Origin: Cyprinodon diabolis | Lineage: Eukaryota; Chordata; Actinopteri; Cyprinodontiformes; Cyprinodontidae | Reading direction: 5' to 3' | Length of the DNA: 64,000 nt | Assembly (NCBI GenBank): GCA_030533445.1 | Contig: CM060070.1 | Span: 23,713,501 to 23,777,500, forward strand | Part shown: positions 1 to 11,592 of the stretch, piece after piece | Layout of the letters: each line of letters begins with the position of its first letter | Numbering within the stretch: the first letter of the stretch is position 1 | The notes under the pieces: model-generated | The model's input: only the letters and a program-made list of their open reading frames with translations | Databases searched by the model: none | Told to the model about the DNA's origin: nothing | Made by a program: the position numbers and the translations under genes

Positions 1-2090
1 ATAAGTCAGAGCAACAATCACCTTTTCTCTGTCTTAGTCAGAACCTCAGACATTCATGGCACAGGGACAAAGCAACATACCACAAAATCATGAAGATATG
101 AAGCTAATCTCTCCGAGTGGCTGCTGTGGAAATAGAGAATTTGGTTTGTGACTAAAACCTGTGCGCATCTTACTGTGTCAGACCATGTTTGGACCCTTTT
201 CTCTCTCTGGATTTGCCTAAGTTTTCATCTCTAGGTCTGTCCACAACATTATGGAACATGGTGACAGCAGGAAATGAACAAAACGAGACCCGTCCTGTTT
301 TTAAACAACCACAGGCCTGATAAAAAACGTTTTGTTTTCCAGTCCTGAAGCCGAGATAGGAAAAGACAATTGCTGCTGAGTTTTTCTCTTTTAAAAGATA
401 ATTTTTGGTTTAGATACTTAAGCTTGGTTCTAATTTCATCAAAAATTACTCTAAAACAATCCTGGTTTAGTGAAAGCCAACCAAGCCGTTCATTATCACC
501 CTCATTAGACATTTTCCCATAGATAAAGTCATGTCAGTCAGCAAGCATTTTCTTCATTGCAAGATGCAGAAAGGAATCTAATAAGAGAAAGTTATCACAC
601 TTTTCTTGAATAGTTGGAAGTCTATGGAAATAGAATATAAAAAAAGAAATAAAAAAAAAAAAAAAGAAAATATATAATCGATCACTTTACCGTTTACTGA
701 TTGCTGCCAACAGGCGGTTTCAGTCCTGGAGCTCCACCACCTCAGTTAAAAAGGTCAGCCACTTCTCAAACAAAAAAAAATGATTCACTAATTAAAAAAA
801 TAATTCAGCACCGGAGAGAATGAAAGCCTTATGTTGGTGCACCTCCTCCTTGTTTCCCCACAAAAAAAAAGTCCCCATTGTCTCTGTCCTCATGGTTTTT
901 ACACACACACACATTGTGGAGCAGGTTGCAGCTCAGGTGAGCTACATGTATTAGGGTCAGGGGTTCAGAGCAGATGAAAATCCTTTTGTGTTGCTTTCCC
1001 CAGATTTTAACCCATCATTTCCATCCGGTTGCTGTGTCGGTGTGTGTGCGTTGGGGGGTGGGGGGAGATTGATGCTTGAAGCAGGCTGCCTTTCTCCGGC
1101 GGGCTGATAGGAGGGGGGGCAACTCCTCCAGGTCTGAATTCCACAAGGAGCGGCTCCGATCAGGCAGTCCATGTTTAAAGGGCAGGGAGTAAAAAAAAAA
1201 CAATGATTAGTTTAAGTGTCATTATTTCAAATGAATAATAATAATAAAAAAAATAAAATAAAGTTGTTCATCTTTACCATAAAAAAGAAGAAGCCTTTTC
1301 AGGAAAGGAATGTTGTCTCGTCAGTCGCCCCACTTCATCCTTCAGTCACTTTAAGTCACGTTTCCCTCTCGTCACAAACTTTTCTCATCTAATTTTCTCA
1401 AATTTTGTTTTTATCATCAACCTTACTTTTCTCTATTTAATTTTGTCTGTTTTCTTTATTTAATTTTAGGTTAATTCCTCCATTTTACAAGTTTTTTCAG
1501 TTTTAAACTTTTAATTTGACCTTATTTTATGCCCTATTTACTTTTTTCTGTAATAATTTAAAAGTTTTTTATTTTTAGCTATGAGTTATTAACTTCCTGT
1601 AAAAATTGAGAGAGTTTAGAGTTTTGTTTCTATGAGTTATTAATTTCCTGTAAGAGTTTAGAGTTTTGTTTCTTTAAAAGCACCATTGAAATTAAAATTC
1701 ATTATTATTACTTAGCATAGTGTAAGTTTAATATGTAATACAGTGTAAATATGTTTAGTATCAGGTTTAAACACTGCCTTTTTTGACTTCTTATTTTAAC
1801 CCATTTCTTTTTGAAGCTGAGAGTTTCTTTGAACTCTCCTTTTAACCATCCATCATTTTAAACAGTTTTCTTCTCTTTTTTCTTTTTCCATTTTTTTGGT
1901 CTTTTTTTTTTTTTAATCTGTAAATTTCCTCTAACTTCTCATGATATTTTTTTTATCTTATCTTCAACATTTTTTTCTATTGCACAATTAAATCAAAAAT
2001 TTCCTTGTGCAGTTGACAATTCTCTGGAACCTTGCCTTTTGTTCTACTGCCACACTGTAGAACTGCAAAACCTTTCCCATTATCTACAGG
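1..2090. other. No gene recognised; AT-rich sequence
   Basis: I find no protein-coding exon that I can support. There are several A-rich runs (for example near 645-665 and 1190-1200) and a short CA run at about 901-912. A more GC-rich patch at about 950-1180 carries a proline-rich open frame on the minus strand, but I recognise no domain in it. It could be an untranslated exon of a gene lying to the left. Confidence 0.5.
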
Positions 2091-2779
2091 TAATTTAACT
2101 CTGCCCGATATGCAATTTAACTCTGCCCAATACACACCAATCCCATGGTGCCAACCTGGATAACTGGGGGGGATCCCACTCTAGATTACCGACGTCTCAG
2201 TAAAATTAAATGCCTTCTGGTGGCACCTACAACCTTCCTCTCACCCTTAGAGAGAGCCTCACGTTCCTATGCGAGTCTTTTTGGTTCACAGGTGGAACAA
2301 AACCTGAACTGCCTTTCTGCTCCCCAAAAAGTTATCTTTTATTTTGTATGTATATTCTTTAGTATTATACTAATTTTAGTGCATTAAAATGATTAACCTA
2401 TTAATCTTTAATTTAGTTAGTTTCTTGCTAGATTATAATTTTAATGGAGAAGAAGAGGACTTTGTTTGAGCTAATTTTCCAGTATTTGATTTCTAGTAAT
2501 CTTTAAATCTGTTAATCTGTTGTTTTGTAATTTAGTTTTTGAAATTTAATTTAAACTGTGCCGACAAAAGATCATCTCACCGTCTCAAAAAAATAGTTCG
2601 TTTTGATCCTCCTGCTGACCTCCAGGGACCTCGATGTCAGAAGTCCTCACTCCCTTAACCTTCTAATTGGGGTATTGAGGCTGGAAGACTGCTTCCTCCA
2701 GGTGGTACCTGACACTTCTGACAATCGCTGTCCTCAGAAAAAATCAGCCAAGGAGAATCCTGCATTGACAACGCCAAAT

Positions 2780-3202
2780 TGTCGTGGGAAAAAAGTATTC
2801 AACTATTCATCCTAGTTAAATAAACGGAGATCGATGGATTTCACTCAGTCGGCACATTTATTAATAATCTTTGCAAAGAGAGAACAGCTCATCATACAGC
2901 CCTGATGGCATAGCATTCTGCTCTGTTGTGATCTGGGCAGGGTTCGCCCCCCCTAGTTACAACAATGGAAAGCAGTCAGAGTCACAACAAATTACACACA
3001 CTTTGCTTAACAGTAACATGTTATGAATAAACCTTGAGAAAGAATCTGGATTGTTATGGGAAGAAGCTATGTCTGCTCTACAAACAACATTCTGCAGGGA
3101 ATGGTGTGGCCTTGAGAGAGAAACAGACTGAGGGACCTTTTATAGTGAGTAAATAGAAATATTAATATATAATTAGAGAAAGATATAAATTTTCCCACAA
3201 CA
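2780..3202 (-). mobile_element. LTR-like repeat, minus orientation, with adjacent primer-site-like sequence
   Basis: The 423-bp segment has matching inverted ends: read on the minus strand it begins TGTTGTGGGAAAA and ends TTTTCCCACGACA, the TG...CA form of an LTR. A minus-strand AATAAA lies inside (plus-strand tttatt near 2860). Immediately beyond the CA end, on the minus strand, comes ATTTGGCGTTGTC, whose TGG start two to three bases past the LTR is what a tRNA primer-binding site looks like. The sequence from about 2090 to 2779 would then be the leader of a truncated element. No second LTR and no clear target duplication was found, so a DNA transposon with short inverted ends is the alternative. 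Confidence 0.38.
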
Positions 3203-4466
3203 CTGTTCACACTGGTAGATGATCAAAGACAGAGAAGTGTGCATACATGCTAGAGGTATGCAGGTCCACTCAGACAGCAAGTACTTTTGTTACATAACTC
3301 AGAAAAAGCAGCCAACAACTGATCAAGCTCATCACAAGCATGGCTTAGCTTTAAAGTGAGGGGAGAGGAGGTGGACTGGGTTAATTCTTCTCATTTGGTA
3401 ATAATTAGATGTTGCAGAGAAAACTCTAGTATACCTACTGTGTGGAGATGGTTCATTTATTTATCACTGAGTTTTGTGTTGGGTAGGGGGCAGCTCATGC
3501 AGATGGACATGACATGACTCTTATAAATTGATTTGTTCCATTTGAGAGTTGCTGTCTTCAGCTGCAACTTATACTTCGGACCGTTCAGCCGTCCCTGCTG
3601 TACGCCGCAGTGCGCTCTCTGCAAGACACTCCCAGAAGTTCTTAACAGAAACCAACAAAAACAGCTGGGGCGATTGTTCTAGCTGTGAAACCTGTCTTTA
3701 TACATTGCAGTATACAGCAGAAATACGTGGAGTGAATCCTGTTCCTTAGTATGAATGTTCCCCCTGTGGTCACAATCCAGAAACAGGAATACCAGCTTGT
3801 TAGCCTCATCCCCCATATCACTAGGCTGACAAAGAAAACAGATGAATGGAAACTATTTGCCATAGAGTTAGTTTTTATTTGTTTATTCAATTTTAATTGT
3901 GTATTTATTCATTCATTGAAATGAATTATTCATGCAACCTTGTCTGTACTCATTATTTTCTTGTTAATCCTGAGATACTGGCAGAGTGAATGTACTCCCT
4001 CCAGGCAAAAGTAAATGTAGAGTGATAACAGTCATCATAGTCAGCTTTGTTTAGGGGAAGATATGCATGTTTGCTTATATCTTTTGACCTAAAAGTGTTT
4101 TTTTGTTTAGCCTTCCTTGTTTCTTTCACCCTAGTTAGCATTTAACTGTTTGCTGGTGTAATCTTAATGAGTTATGTATGGTATTTCAGGAAGATTGCAT
4201 GTAAGCTTTTCTACATCTTAATACTTAAAATCCTTCACTCAGCAGATGAATGACTCTGTAAAGCACTCTTTGGAGTTCACAACATGGCAACATACCACAC
4301 CCTGAGTTTATCACAGTTTCCTTTTTTAGCAGATTATCATCATTGTCACTTATGTCAGCGTAAATGTTGATGGGCTGTCAAAATAACAGCAAAATATTTG
4401 ACAGCAGCCGTGTTATGTAGAATGACAAGTATAGTTATTAGACTAAGATTGAATATAGAGTCACTG
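3203..4466. other. No gene recognised
   Basis: This stretch holds no recognisable exon, RNA gene or repeat boundary. A short open frame near 3549-3749 has no domain I recognise. Confidence 0.45.
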
Positions 4467-4467
4467 T

Positions 4468-4960
4468 GTGTCATGACTGCGCTTGTTGGGATTCTGTTTA
4501 AGTTTCTTTTTGATTTTTCAGTTAAAGTTTCATTTATGCCAATCTGTGTTTTGTTGTTCATTGGTTTCTTTTCCATTTTTTGCAGTGTTGTATTTTTTGA
4601 GTTGCCCTCTATTTCCCTTGTGCCAGTCTCCTTTCCACTAGCTCCCTTCTAGTTACTTCTATCCACACCTGCTATCAGCTGATTAACCCATTCTTTGTTC
4701 TGTCTCCCATATATGATGATCATAATTTAAGATGGGTATTATGCTAAGATTATTTATTGTCATATATACACCCCATGTGCACCTCCTCATTGCTGGATCC
4801 TCTTCACTGCTTCACTCCTTATGGGTGTTTCACCCTGGCGTCTCCTGGTTTTTGGATTCTTCGATTTTTATTTGTTCCTGGATTTGTGCTTTTGGTGCCA
4901 TCTGCATTTAAATTAAAGCTGCAAGAACTGATCTCTGCATTGTGATTCTCATGTAACTTC
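4468..4960 (+). repeat. Diverged LTR-like relic, copy A
   Basis: This segment and the one at 15755-16215 share a pyrimidine-rich stretch in the same order. Both contain cttctagtta followed by a 'cacacctgct' block, then a 'ttctttgttctgt' or 'cctttgttctgt' block, a 'ttttggttctt'-like block, and an end resembling 'atctctgcat'. That layout is familiar from solo LTRs of fish Ty3/gypsy elements, but the two copies are too diverged for me to mark ends or target duplications. Confidence 0.38.
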
Positions 4961-7184
4961 CACCAAATTTGATACTCTGAACTTTTTTCTATTTTTTTAT
5001 TTTTATTTTTTTCAGCATTTGATGAGTATATTGAGTAACAAGAGAATTCGGGCTGACCCCATAAACAAGCAACATAATGATGTTTTCAAAGTTCATCTTA
5101 GTCCGGAACCACAATCTTTGCTCGCACCAATAGCATAAAGCATAGAATTTGACCTCTATCAGACTATGCCACAAAAGACTAAATATTTAAAAAGTCAGAC
5201 TTACAGTGTATCTTTAGATGCTAGCAGCACATTATTTTTCTAAAATCACAATGCTTGTTTTGTCTTTGTAAACCTGCTACAGATAAATGTTGAATTACAG
5301 AGCCACCAGAGAGTTCCTAGGTCTCCAACAGTAAATTTCCAAATTAAATTTGTAGGAGGTTTTTTTCAAGAGACCAAGGAACTCATGTAAGATCCGTATT
5401 TTATAGACAGGCAGAAATTGGACACAGATAAGACAGACACATGCAGACGTTGTAATTAAGCGTTGAGTTAACCCTGAGCAAGATTTCATGTACCAGAAGT
5501 CAGTGGCTGCTATATGCTAGTTTTAAACTACAAGACAAGTTGAAATTCAGACCACAGTTTTATGGTGGTTGTTTTCCAGCTGTGTTGTTTGATTTTGACC
5601 CCCTAATTTTGTTATATTTACTTGGGGAAGATGCTCAATACCTACTGTTGTTGGAAAATTGCTCCTTAGATGAGTTTTGAAGTAAAGTGATGAAAAGGGC
5701 CTAAGAAGTACAGAGAATAAAGAGAATTTTTTTTCAACTATCTGATGTTGCATGTAGAAAAAAACATATAGGTTTAAATCTATGGCTCACAAATAAATTT
5801 CGATGTACGAATCTTTGTGTAAAGTTGTTAGTACAGTGCTTTACCTTAATGCATCCCATCTTGCTGGCAAAATCAGCATAAACATCAGAGGGTACCCATG
5901 ATGTGTCCAAACCATGGCAACGGTGCCATCAAGCAGTCAGGATGACTTTGCTGATACACCTCAGGATTATTTATTACAGCAAACCAACAACTGATTCAGT
6001 AACATCAGAGACTACATAAAGTGGCTACAAAGAAAAACGGTCAGTATTTTTGTCATACATTGTTTATATGAAATCTAAACAATGCTGTCTATATGCCGCA
6101 CTGAGGTTAATCATAGAAATCAGGTAGGCCATGTTTTTCAGCTGCTATAAATGCTCCAACTTCCCTTTGATGTGCCTTTCAATTTTATTCATATTTTTAT
6201 CTCTTCTTGACTTTTATGTTTATGTGCATTCTGAGCCGAGTCACAGTGACAAAAACGATTCTTGATGATTGATCTTATTTTTTCTATTTGGAAAATTTCA
6301 CTACATAAATATGGAAAAGAACCATTCATTTTAAAAACGATTCAGGACATGACACAAAAGAGATGTAAATCCATGAAGAAATTTACAGAATTAGGCCTTT
6401 GCACATAGGGTCTGTCTAAAGTCTTTTCTGACACACGCATCACAAATGCACAGCTATTTAATGAAAATGTTAATCTTTTCAAATTCATTCATAGATTGGG
6501 CCCTGATAGCAAAATAAGTACAGTCATAACTCCAATTACATCTGGATTACATTTGGGTTTGTTGTGTTTTCCATAGATGTCCAGATTAAATGCAAGCATG
6601 GTAGCTGATTGTTTAAATCTGGATAGCTGGTCTAAATTGAAAAACCCTGATATGCTGCTCTAAATTATATTATTTAAAAAAGTAAAAACATAGATTTGAA
6701 TAAAAAATAATATTAAAGAAGAATACAGAGGAATACATTTTCTACTACAGGGAGCTGATGTAATAGATTGGAAACATTACTTACATGCAGCATTGAATGC
6801 ATCCTGTTCAAGATCCCTGATTGGTTGCACAAGAAAATACTTTGCTTTGTTTGTACTGCTCTAAGTGAGATAAGAAAATACATAATGACTGAGAAGGTGA
6901 GGTTATCACTGCCAAGGCTGGCTGATTTCTACAGTACATTTAACAAAATTAATGAGAAAGCAATCTCATAGCTATTTTGCTATATTTCTGGCATATTCCT
7001 GGTTCAGTCCGATTTTTGAGGGATAGAAAAGCATCGGTATGAGCGTTTTCTTTTTCAAAACACACACTTAAGCTTGGAGTAAAAACTGATCTTGGTTTTT
7101 TTCTCTTGCCATGTTTTTAACCTTTTTTCCCCTCTTGTCTGTTGCTCAGTGAACAAGAAGAATAGCTGTTTCCTTCTTCAAGTA
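4961..7184. other. No gene recognised
   Basis: AT-rich sequence with only short open frames on both strands. I see no domain, tandem array or element boundary. Confidence 0.45.
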
Positions 7185-7185
7185 G

Positions 7186-7250
7186 GCAAGGTAATTTTAT
7201 TTAGATGGCACATTTCTAGTAGCAAAACAATTTAAAGTGGTTTACTTGGA
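7186..7250 (-). repeat. Interspersed repeat fragment (fish element tail)
   Basis: The motif ggcaaggtaattttatttagatggcacattt followed by aaaacaatttaaagtggttta matches, in my recollection, the very common fish repeat end in which 'tttatttatatagcacattt' is followed by 'caattcaaagtgctttaca'. Orientation is inferred from that tail. The element body cannot be delimited. Confidence 0.35.
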
Positions 7251-7989
7251 AAAAAATATATAATAAAACTGCATAAAGGTACTTGAATAATGAAAGAACA
7301 CATATAATAGTAGAGATTAAACAGGGATAATTAAAATAGGATGATTATGAAAATGATAATAAAATGAAGGGAAGTTGTAAAGCTTCTAAATTAATTATGT
7401 TTGGATAACAAAGTAAATGGTGTGAAGAAGTAGGTTTTCATCAAATTTAAAGCAGCATAGGGTTTCAACACTTTGACTTGAAATTTGTGCCAGATTAGGG
7501 GAGCATAAAAAGTAAAAGCTGCTTCTACATTTTTTTATTCTGATTCTGGGTATGGATTTCATTTTGAAAGTTTTGATTTTACCCTAAAGCAGCCATAACA
7601 ATGGAACAATGACATTTTGAAAAGTTAAATGAGTTCACAAAAATTCACGGAAACAGGACATCTGTGGTTGAATGAGGAATAACAAGAGTTAATCTTAATT
7701 TAATAAAAAATGAATGTAAATGAATTGATATTAGATATCAGAGAGCTCTGCTTTTTCTGTGAGGTGAAAGGATATTGGAGGAGGAAAAGGGTTATGATTA
7801 GATAAGAAAAGATGAGATGATGTTATTGTCCAGTGGTTGAGAACCCAATTTGCCTTTGGCATAATTGCAATAAGGAAGTAAATACTTTACACTCAATCAA
7901 AGATAACACAATATTAAAATAAAGGAGATACAATATCAGACATTGACCGCAAGATTCAATTAAAGATAGTCTGTTCCAGATTGTACACT

Positions 7990-8690
7990 GCAGATGGTAC
8001 ATCTTTCTTATAACAAAGAGTTATTTTGGTCCACTCTATAAAGCCTCGAACTCAAAACTAATTCTGACCGTTTGAATTGAAAAAGCTTCCTGGATAGGAA
8101 GCGAAATGTCTTCAGACTTTGAACTAAAGTACAGTGGATTGCTTTTTTGTACTTTTTTGTAATCTTTCTTTTACCCTGCTTTTTTTTAGCTAAGGTAACT
8201 TTGAGCCTCCTTCCTGATTGCATCAAAAACAAATGGTGAATTTTTCCTGGTATATTTAAAGTACTTTTTTATTGATGGACAGGTTGTATATTTCCTAAAA
8301 CTGTACTTGTTTGAACTAATATGTTACTGGCCTCATTCATTAGCTGAGTCAGGTGGTTCTTATATCTAAGACCATGGCCAGAATTTATCTACCATCATTA
8401 TAGCACTTTAGTAGCCTGAGACAGAGTTGCTGTCATATCTTTCTATAAGTGTAATATATTTTTCCCTGTAAAATTAGGTTATTGTCTATGGCTGTGCCAA
8501 GATATTTAAACCTGCACCACATTTTTCCCTCTCAGACTAACTGAAGATGGACGCCATGTTCTCTGCTCATGCCTTTTCTCCCAAACACATCTCCTTAGTT
8601 TTACTAACACTGAGTTCAAGGAAGCTATCCTTGAATGAGGTGATAATTTAGTCTATATCTTGGGAGGTAGAACAGGAGAGGTAACAACAG
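7990..8690 (-). pseudogene. Decayed LINE reverse-transcriptase C-terminal fragment
   Basis: On the minus strand the sequence from about 8660 down to 8100 translates in broken frames into pieces typical of the thumb and C-terminal part of a non-LTR reverse transcriptase. One is a 'VSKTKEMCL'-like stretch, then a 'FKYLGTAIDNNL' block, then a 'QQLCLRLLKCYN'-like helix. The F-K-Y-L-G-x-x-I-D block is the most recognisable. Several stops and frame changes interrupt it, so it is a fossil. I cannot fix the clade; CR1/L2-like or Tx1-like are both possible. Ends and target duplications were not found. Confidence 0.45.
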
Positions 8691-9697
8691 ACACCCCTGT
8701 GGACGTTGGTGTTCAGGATAAGACAGTTAGGATTTTATTAACACAGACACACTTTGGGGTCTCTCTCGCTTAAACCCACCTAATTCACAAATTTAGGTTG
8801 CTTCTAATGTTCAGATCACATTAGCAACTCAGAAGAAGGCTTGGCTGTATCAAACACAGAGAATTCTTTAAGAGTAAACAAACATATGTGTTAGTTGTGT
8901 TATTTAAATGGCTAAATATTTATCCACAACAGTAAGAGTGACATATTCCACAACTCAGCTGGCTCTATAGCTGAACCGCATGGGATCCATGAGCTTTGCT
9001 GTTTGTATAGTGAGTACTCTGCTCACTAGAGGCTCCATACAATGGCTTAATAGAGAGTGAGGGCAACTGGTCTTAAAATCATTAATGGATGTGTATGAGC
9101 TGCTTGGATTGTTCACTTTATGCCAGTTATGTATCTACAATTACAATAGAATTCCCTCCATTATACTACAATATTCTGAGGGAGAAACAAACAGGGACAT
9201 TTCTCAATCTGACATGTCTCTCCTTTACCAGAACAGCAGAAATGTGAGTCAAGGGTTGAGAAAACCAAAGAGGTGCCCGAATCAGGACTTTCTTACATAA
9301 CACCACTTTTCTGCCTCCAAGGGAGTTCACAGCCACTCTCCTTATTTTTAACAAGTCTGGAGTGTGTAAAGAGTAACAAGCACCATACAAATACTCAGAA
9401 GTTACAGAAATAGTATTAACTCTGTACGAAAAGACAGAAAACATGATAAATATAGTAATTCTACTAATTATAAAAATAATCAACATTTATATCAAATAAA
9501 TGTTTCTGAAAATCTTTTCTCACAACTTTTCTCTTATCAACAAAACCATAATTTGTACAAGTGTTAAAAACAGTTTTTTATTGAAGTTTCACAACTCAGA
9601 GTAATGTACAAATCCCAGGCCTGGTTTTAATTGTTCTACAAGTAGTTTAGAATAATCTAGTCCAGGTTAGATGTGTCTAAGTGCTGTAGTTTTTTAA
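8691..9697. other. No gene recognised
   Basis: Mixed AT-rich sequence. A possible LTR-like patch around 8690-8945 (polyadenylation-like tttatt, tccaca near the end) was too weak to call. Confidence 0.4.
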
Positions 9698-10351
9698 TTA
9701 GAGTGGATTAAAGATACTGAAGGTAGGGAAAATTAAAGTGGAATCGCCCTTTACTCCTTTACTGAAGCAGAAGTTGCAATCGGAAGCCAACTTCAGCTTC
9801 CTGGAAGAAATGAGGTCCAGGATCAATACGCGCCGCATCAGCCTCCTCCTCTGCCTTCGTTCTGCACCCCTTGGGTCCAGAAATGATAACAGATGTCTCA
9901 CTGTATTCTGAGTCCCAGCATATCCATGTTAAACACATTTAAGGGGGTGAAACGTATATCCGTGCAGGCTTCCGTATCTCTCCAGCTGGTCAACGAGGAA
10001 GGCCTCCGCATCTAGAAGATCTAATTGATGTTTTCTTCCATAGAGTCCCATTCTGTGGAGGATTCTTCTCAATGTGTTCATGCTAATACTGATCTCCTCC
10101 AGTGTGCAGCAGCATCGGGATCTCTCCTGTGTTAGACCGACAATAAAGTAAAACTTGATCAACTCCAGTAAACTCGCCATTGTACTGCAGACGAGAAGAC
10201 ATGCAGAGTGAAAACGTCCCACGATTACCTGGATAAGGATGTCAGGATAGTTCTCATGTTCGATCAAACATTTAATTGGAGCCCCACCTTCATGTGTGAC
10301 AGACATTGACTCTGATGTGCTGCGCTTTGGAAGGAATCTCTGTTCAGCCAT
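9698..10351 (-). pseudogene. Remnant of a transposon-like integrase-core (rve) gene, N-terminal region
   Basis: Reading the minus strand from 10351, one frame runs through a helix-turn-helix-like stretch (about residues 65-105: LLELIKFYF, then ISISMNTLRRILHRMGLY). It continues as GRKHQLDLLDAEAFLVDQLE and HGYTFHPLKC. After an in-frame TAA at 9929-9931 the same frame goes on as HGYAGTQNTVRHLLSFLDP and an RRRLMRR block. This order matches the N-terminal half of a fish and invertebrate protein family that carries an integrase core domain further downstream (recognised from memory). The integrase catalytic part is not present. The stop codon, the missing core and loss of similarity after RRRLMRR point to a truncated pseudogene. 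It could instead be a first exon whose later exons were lost. Confidence 0.5.
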
Positions 10352-10442
10352 CCTCTCTTCACTTCCTTCAAAAACCTACTTGGATCGAAAACATCTTCAT
10401 CTTAAATAAGTCTTGCGGTACTACTGAATAAAGCATATAAGT

Positions 10443-10530
10443 TATCACGTTTATACAATATAATTATCACGTTTATACAATATAACTATCACGTTTATAC
10501 AATATAACTATCACGTTTATACAATATAAT
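10443..10530. repeat. Four tandem copies of a 22-bp unit
   Basis: The unit tatcacgtttatacaatata plus two bases is repeated four times without interruption, with only the last base alternating t/c. It lies just upstream (minus-strand sense) of the integrase-like remnant. No spacers are present, so it is a small minisatellite and not a CRISPR. Confidence 0.9.
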
Positions 10531-10634
10531 GAGCAAAAATTTTTTTTTTCAAGTGACAGAAATACGCTTCCGTACATAGCAAACGTCTAGAGAAAGTTAG
10601 CAGTTAAATATTGGATGAGTGATCATCCCAAGAC

Positions 10635-11145
10635 TACGGAAGAGGATTAGGGCCACTGAAAAAAAAAAAAAAGTTAAGTGATTTTTAAATTTTATTTCAG
10701 TTTAATATGAGAAAAAAATGTCAGAATTCTGACTTTAATCTCAGAATTCTGACTTTAATCTCAGAATTTTGGATCTTAATGTAGATGGGCCCCATGAAGG
10801 AAGAGATGTGGGAGCACTCAGCTTCACTGACAAAGATGTGAGCTGTTTGAGGTGGCCAGTGACACATTGGTGGAAAATGACGGAATTAGGCAACTTTTTA
10901 CATGCCCGAGGGGTCCCCTGATTAATGGAGGAGCAGAAGGTCATTAAAACAAGAGAGCTAGTCTCTAAAACAGACATGGCTATGGCTTGATGCTAACATG
11001 TTTGTTAGCTGTCAGAATTCTGAGAAAAAAGTCTAAATTCTGAGATTAAAGTCAGAATTCTGACTTTTTCCCCCATGTTAAACTAAAAAAAGTTTAAAGA
11101 TCAGTTAACTTTTTTTTTTTTCAGTGGCCCTAATCCTCTTCCGTA
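10635..11145. mobile_element. 511-bp non-autonomous DNA transposon (MITE) with long inverted ends
   Basis: The left end (tacggaagaggattagggcc, then actg and a poly-A run) is mirrored at the right end (poly-T, then cagtggccctaatcctcttccgta). The inverted repeats are about 45 bp each. The flanks share caagac directly (10629-10634 and 11146-11151). If the terminal TA is counted as target, the match extends to the 8 bp caagacta (10629-10636 and 11146-11153). Inside, the motif cagaattctgac recurs near both ends. There is no transposase. An 8-bp duplication would suggest a hAT- or Merlin-like origin; I could not settle the superfamily. Confidence 0.75.
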
Positions 11146-11501
11146 CAAGACTAAGATGACTAAACCAAAAAGATTCAGTTTCTATATATGAAAGTGAACT
11201 GACAACAAGTCGTTATAAATAGGCAATATTCATAGCAGCATCCCGACAGACCATTTTACCTCATTCACAAGTTTCTGACTTCTGTGTAGCTGTTTCCCTC
11301 CCTTCTGAGTGCTCACTCAGCAGTTCAGAGAGGGGAGGGGGAGTACAGTTACGTAACGCTATGCTGTGCCTTCAAAATAAAAGCAGGCTAGTTAAAAAAA
11401 TGTCAAAATCTAATATTTTGCGGTACAATTTTTTGGGGGGGACATATCCACCTGACTTTTATATTGGGGGGGACATGTCCCCCCCGCTTCCTATGCCGCT
11501 G

Positions 11502-11505
<4 letters not shown>

Positions 11506-11589
<84 letters not shown>
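11506..11589. repeat. (TA)n microsatellite, left part
   Basis: Pure TA dinucleotide run. The Tc1 element that follows inserted at a TA within this run, and the run continues on its far side from 12790. Confidence 0.97.

Positions 11590-11592
<3 letters not shown>

Noticed and set aside
957..1172. Proline-rich minus-strand open frame as a gene
   Set aside because: No domain, no splice context that I could support, and no signal of conservation that can be judged from one sequence.
8690..8945. Solo LTR with tgtgga and tccaca ends
   Set aside because: The end match is only six bases, no target duplication was seen and there is no primer site.
10443..10530. Direct repeats resembling a CRISPR
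   Set aside because: The 22-bp units are contiguous with no spacers, and the genome is eukaryotic.
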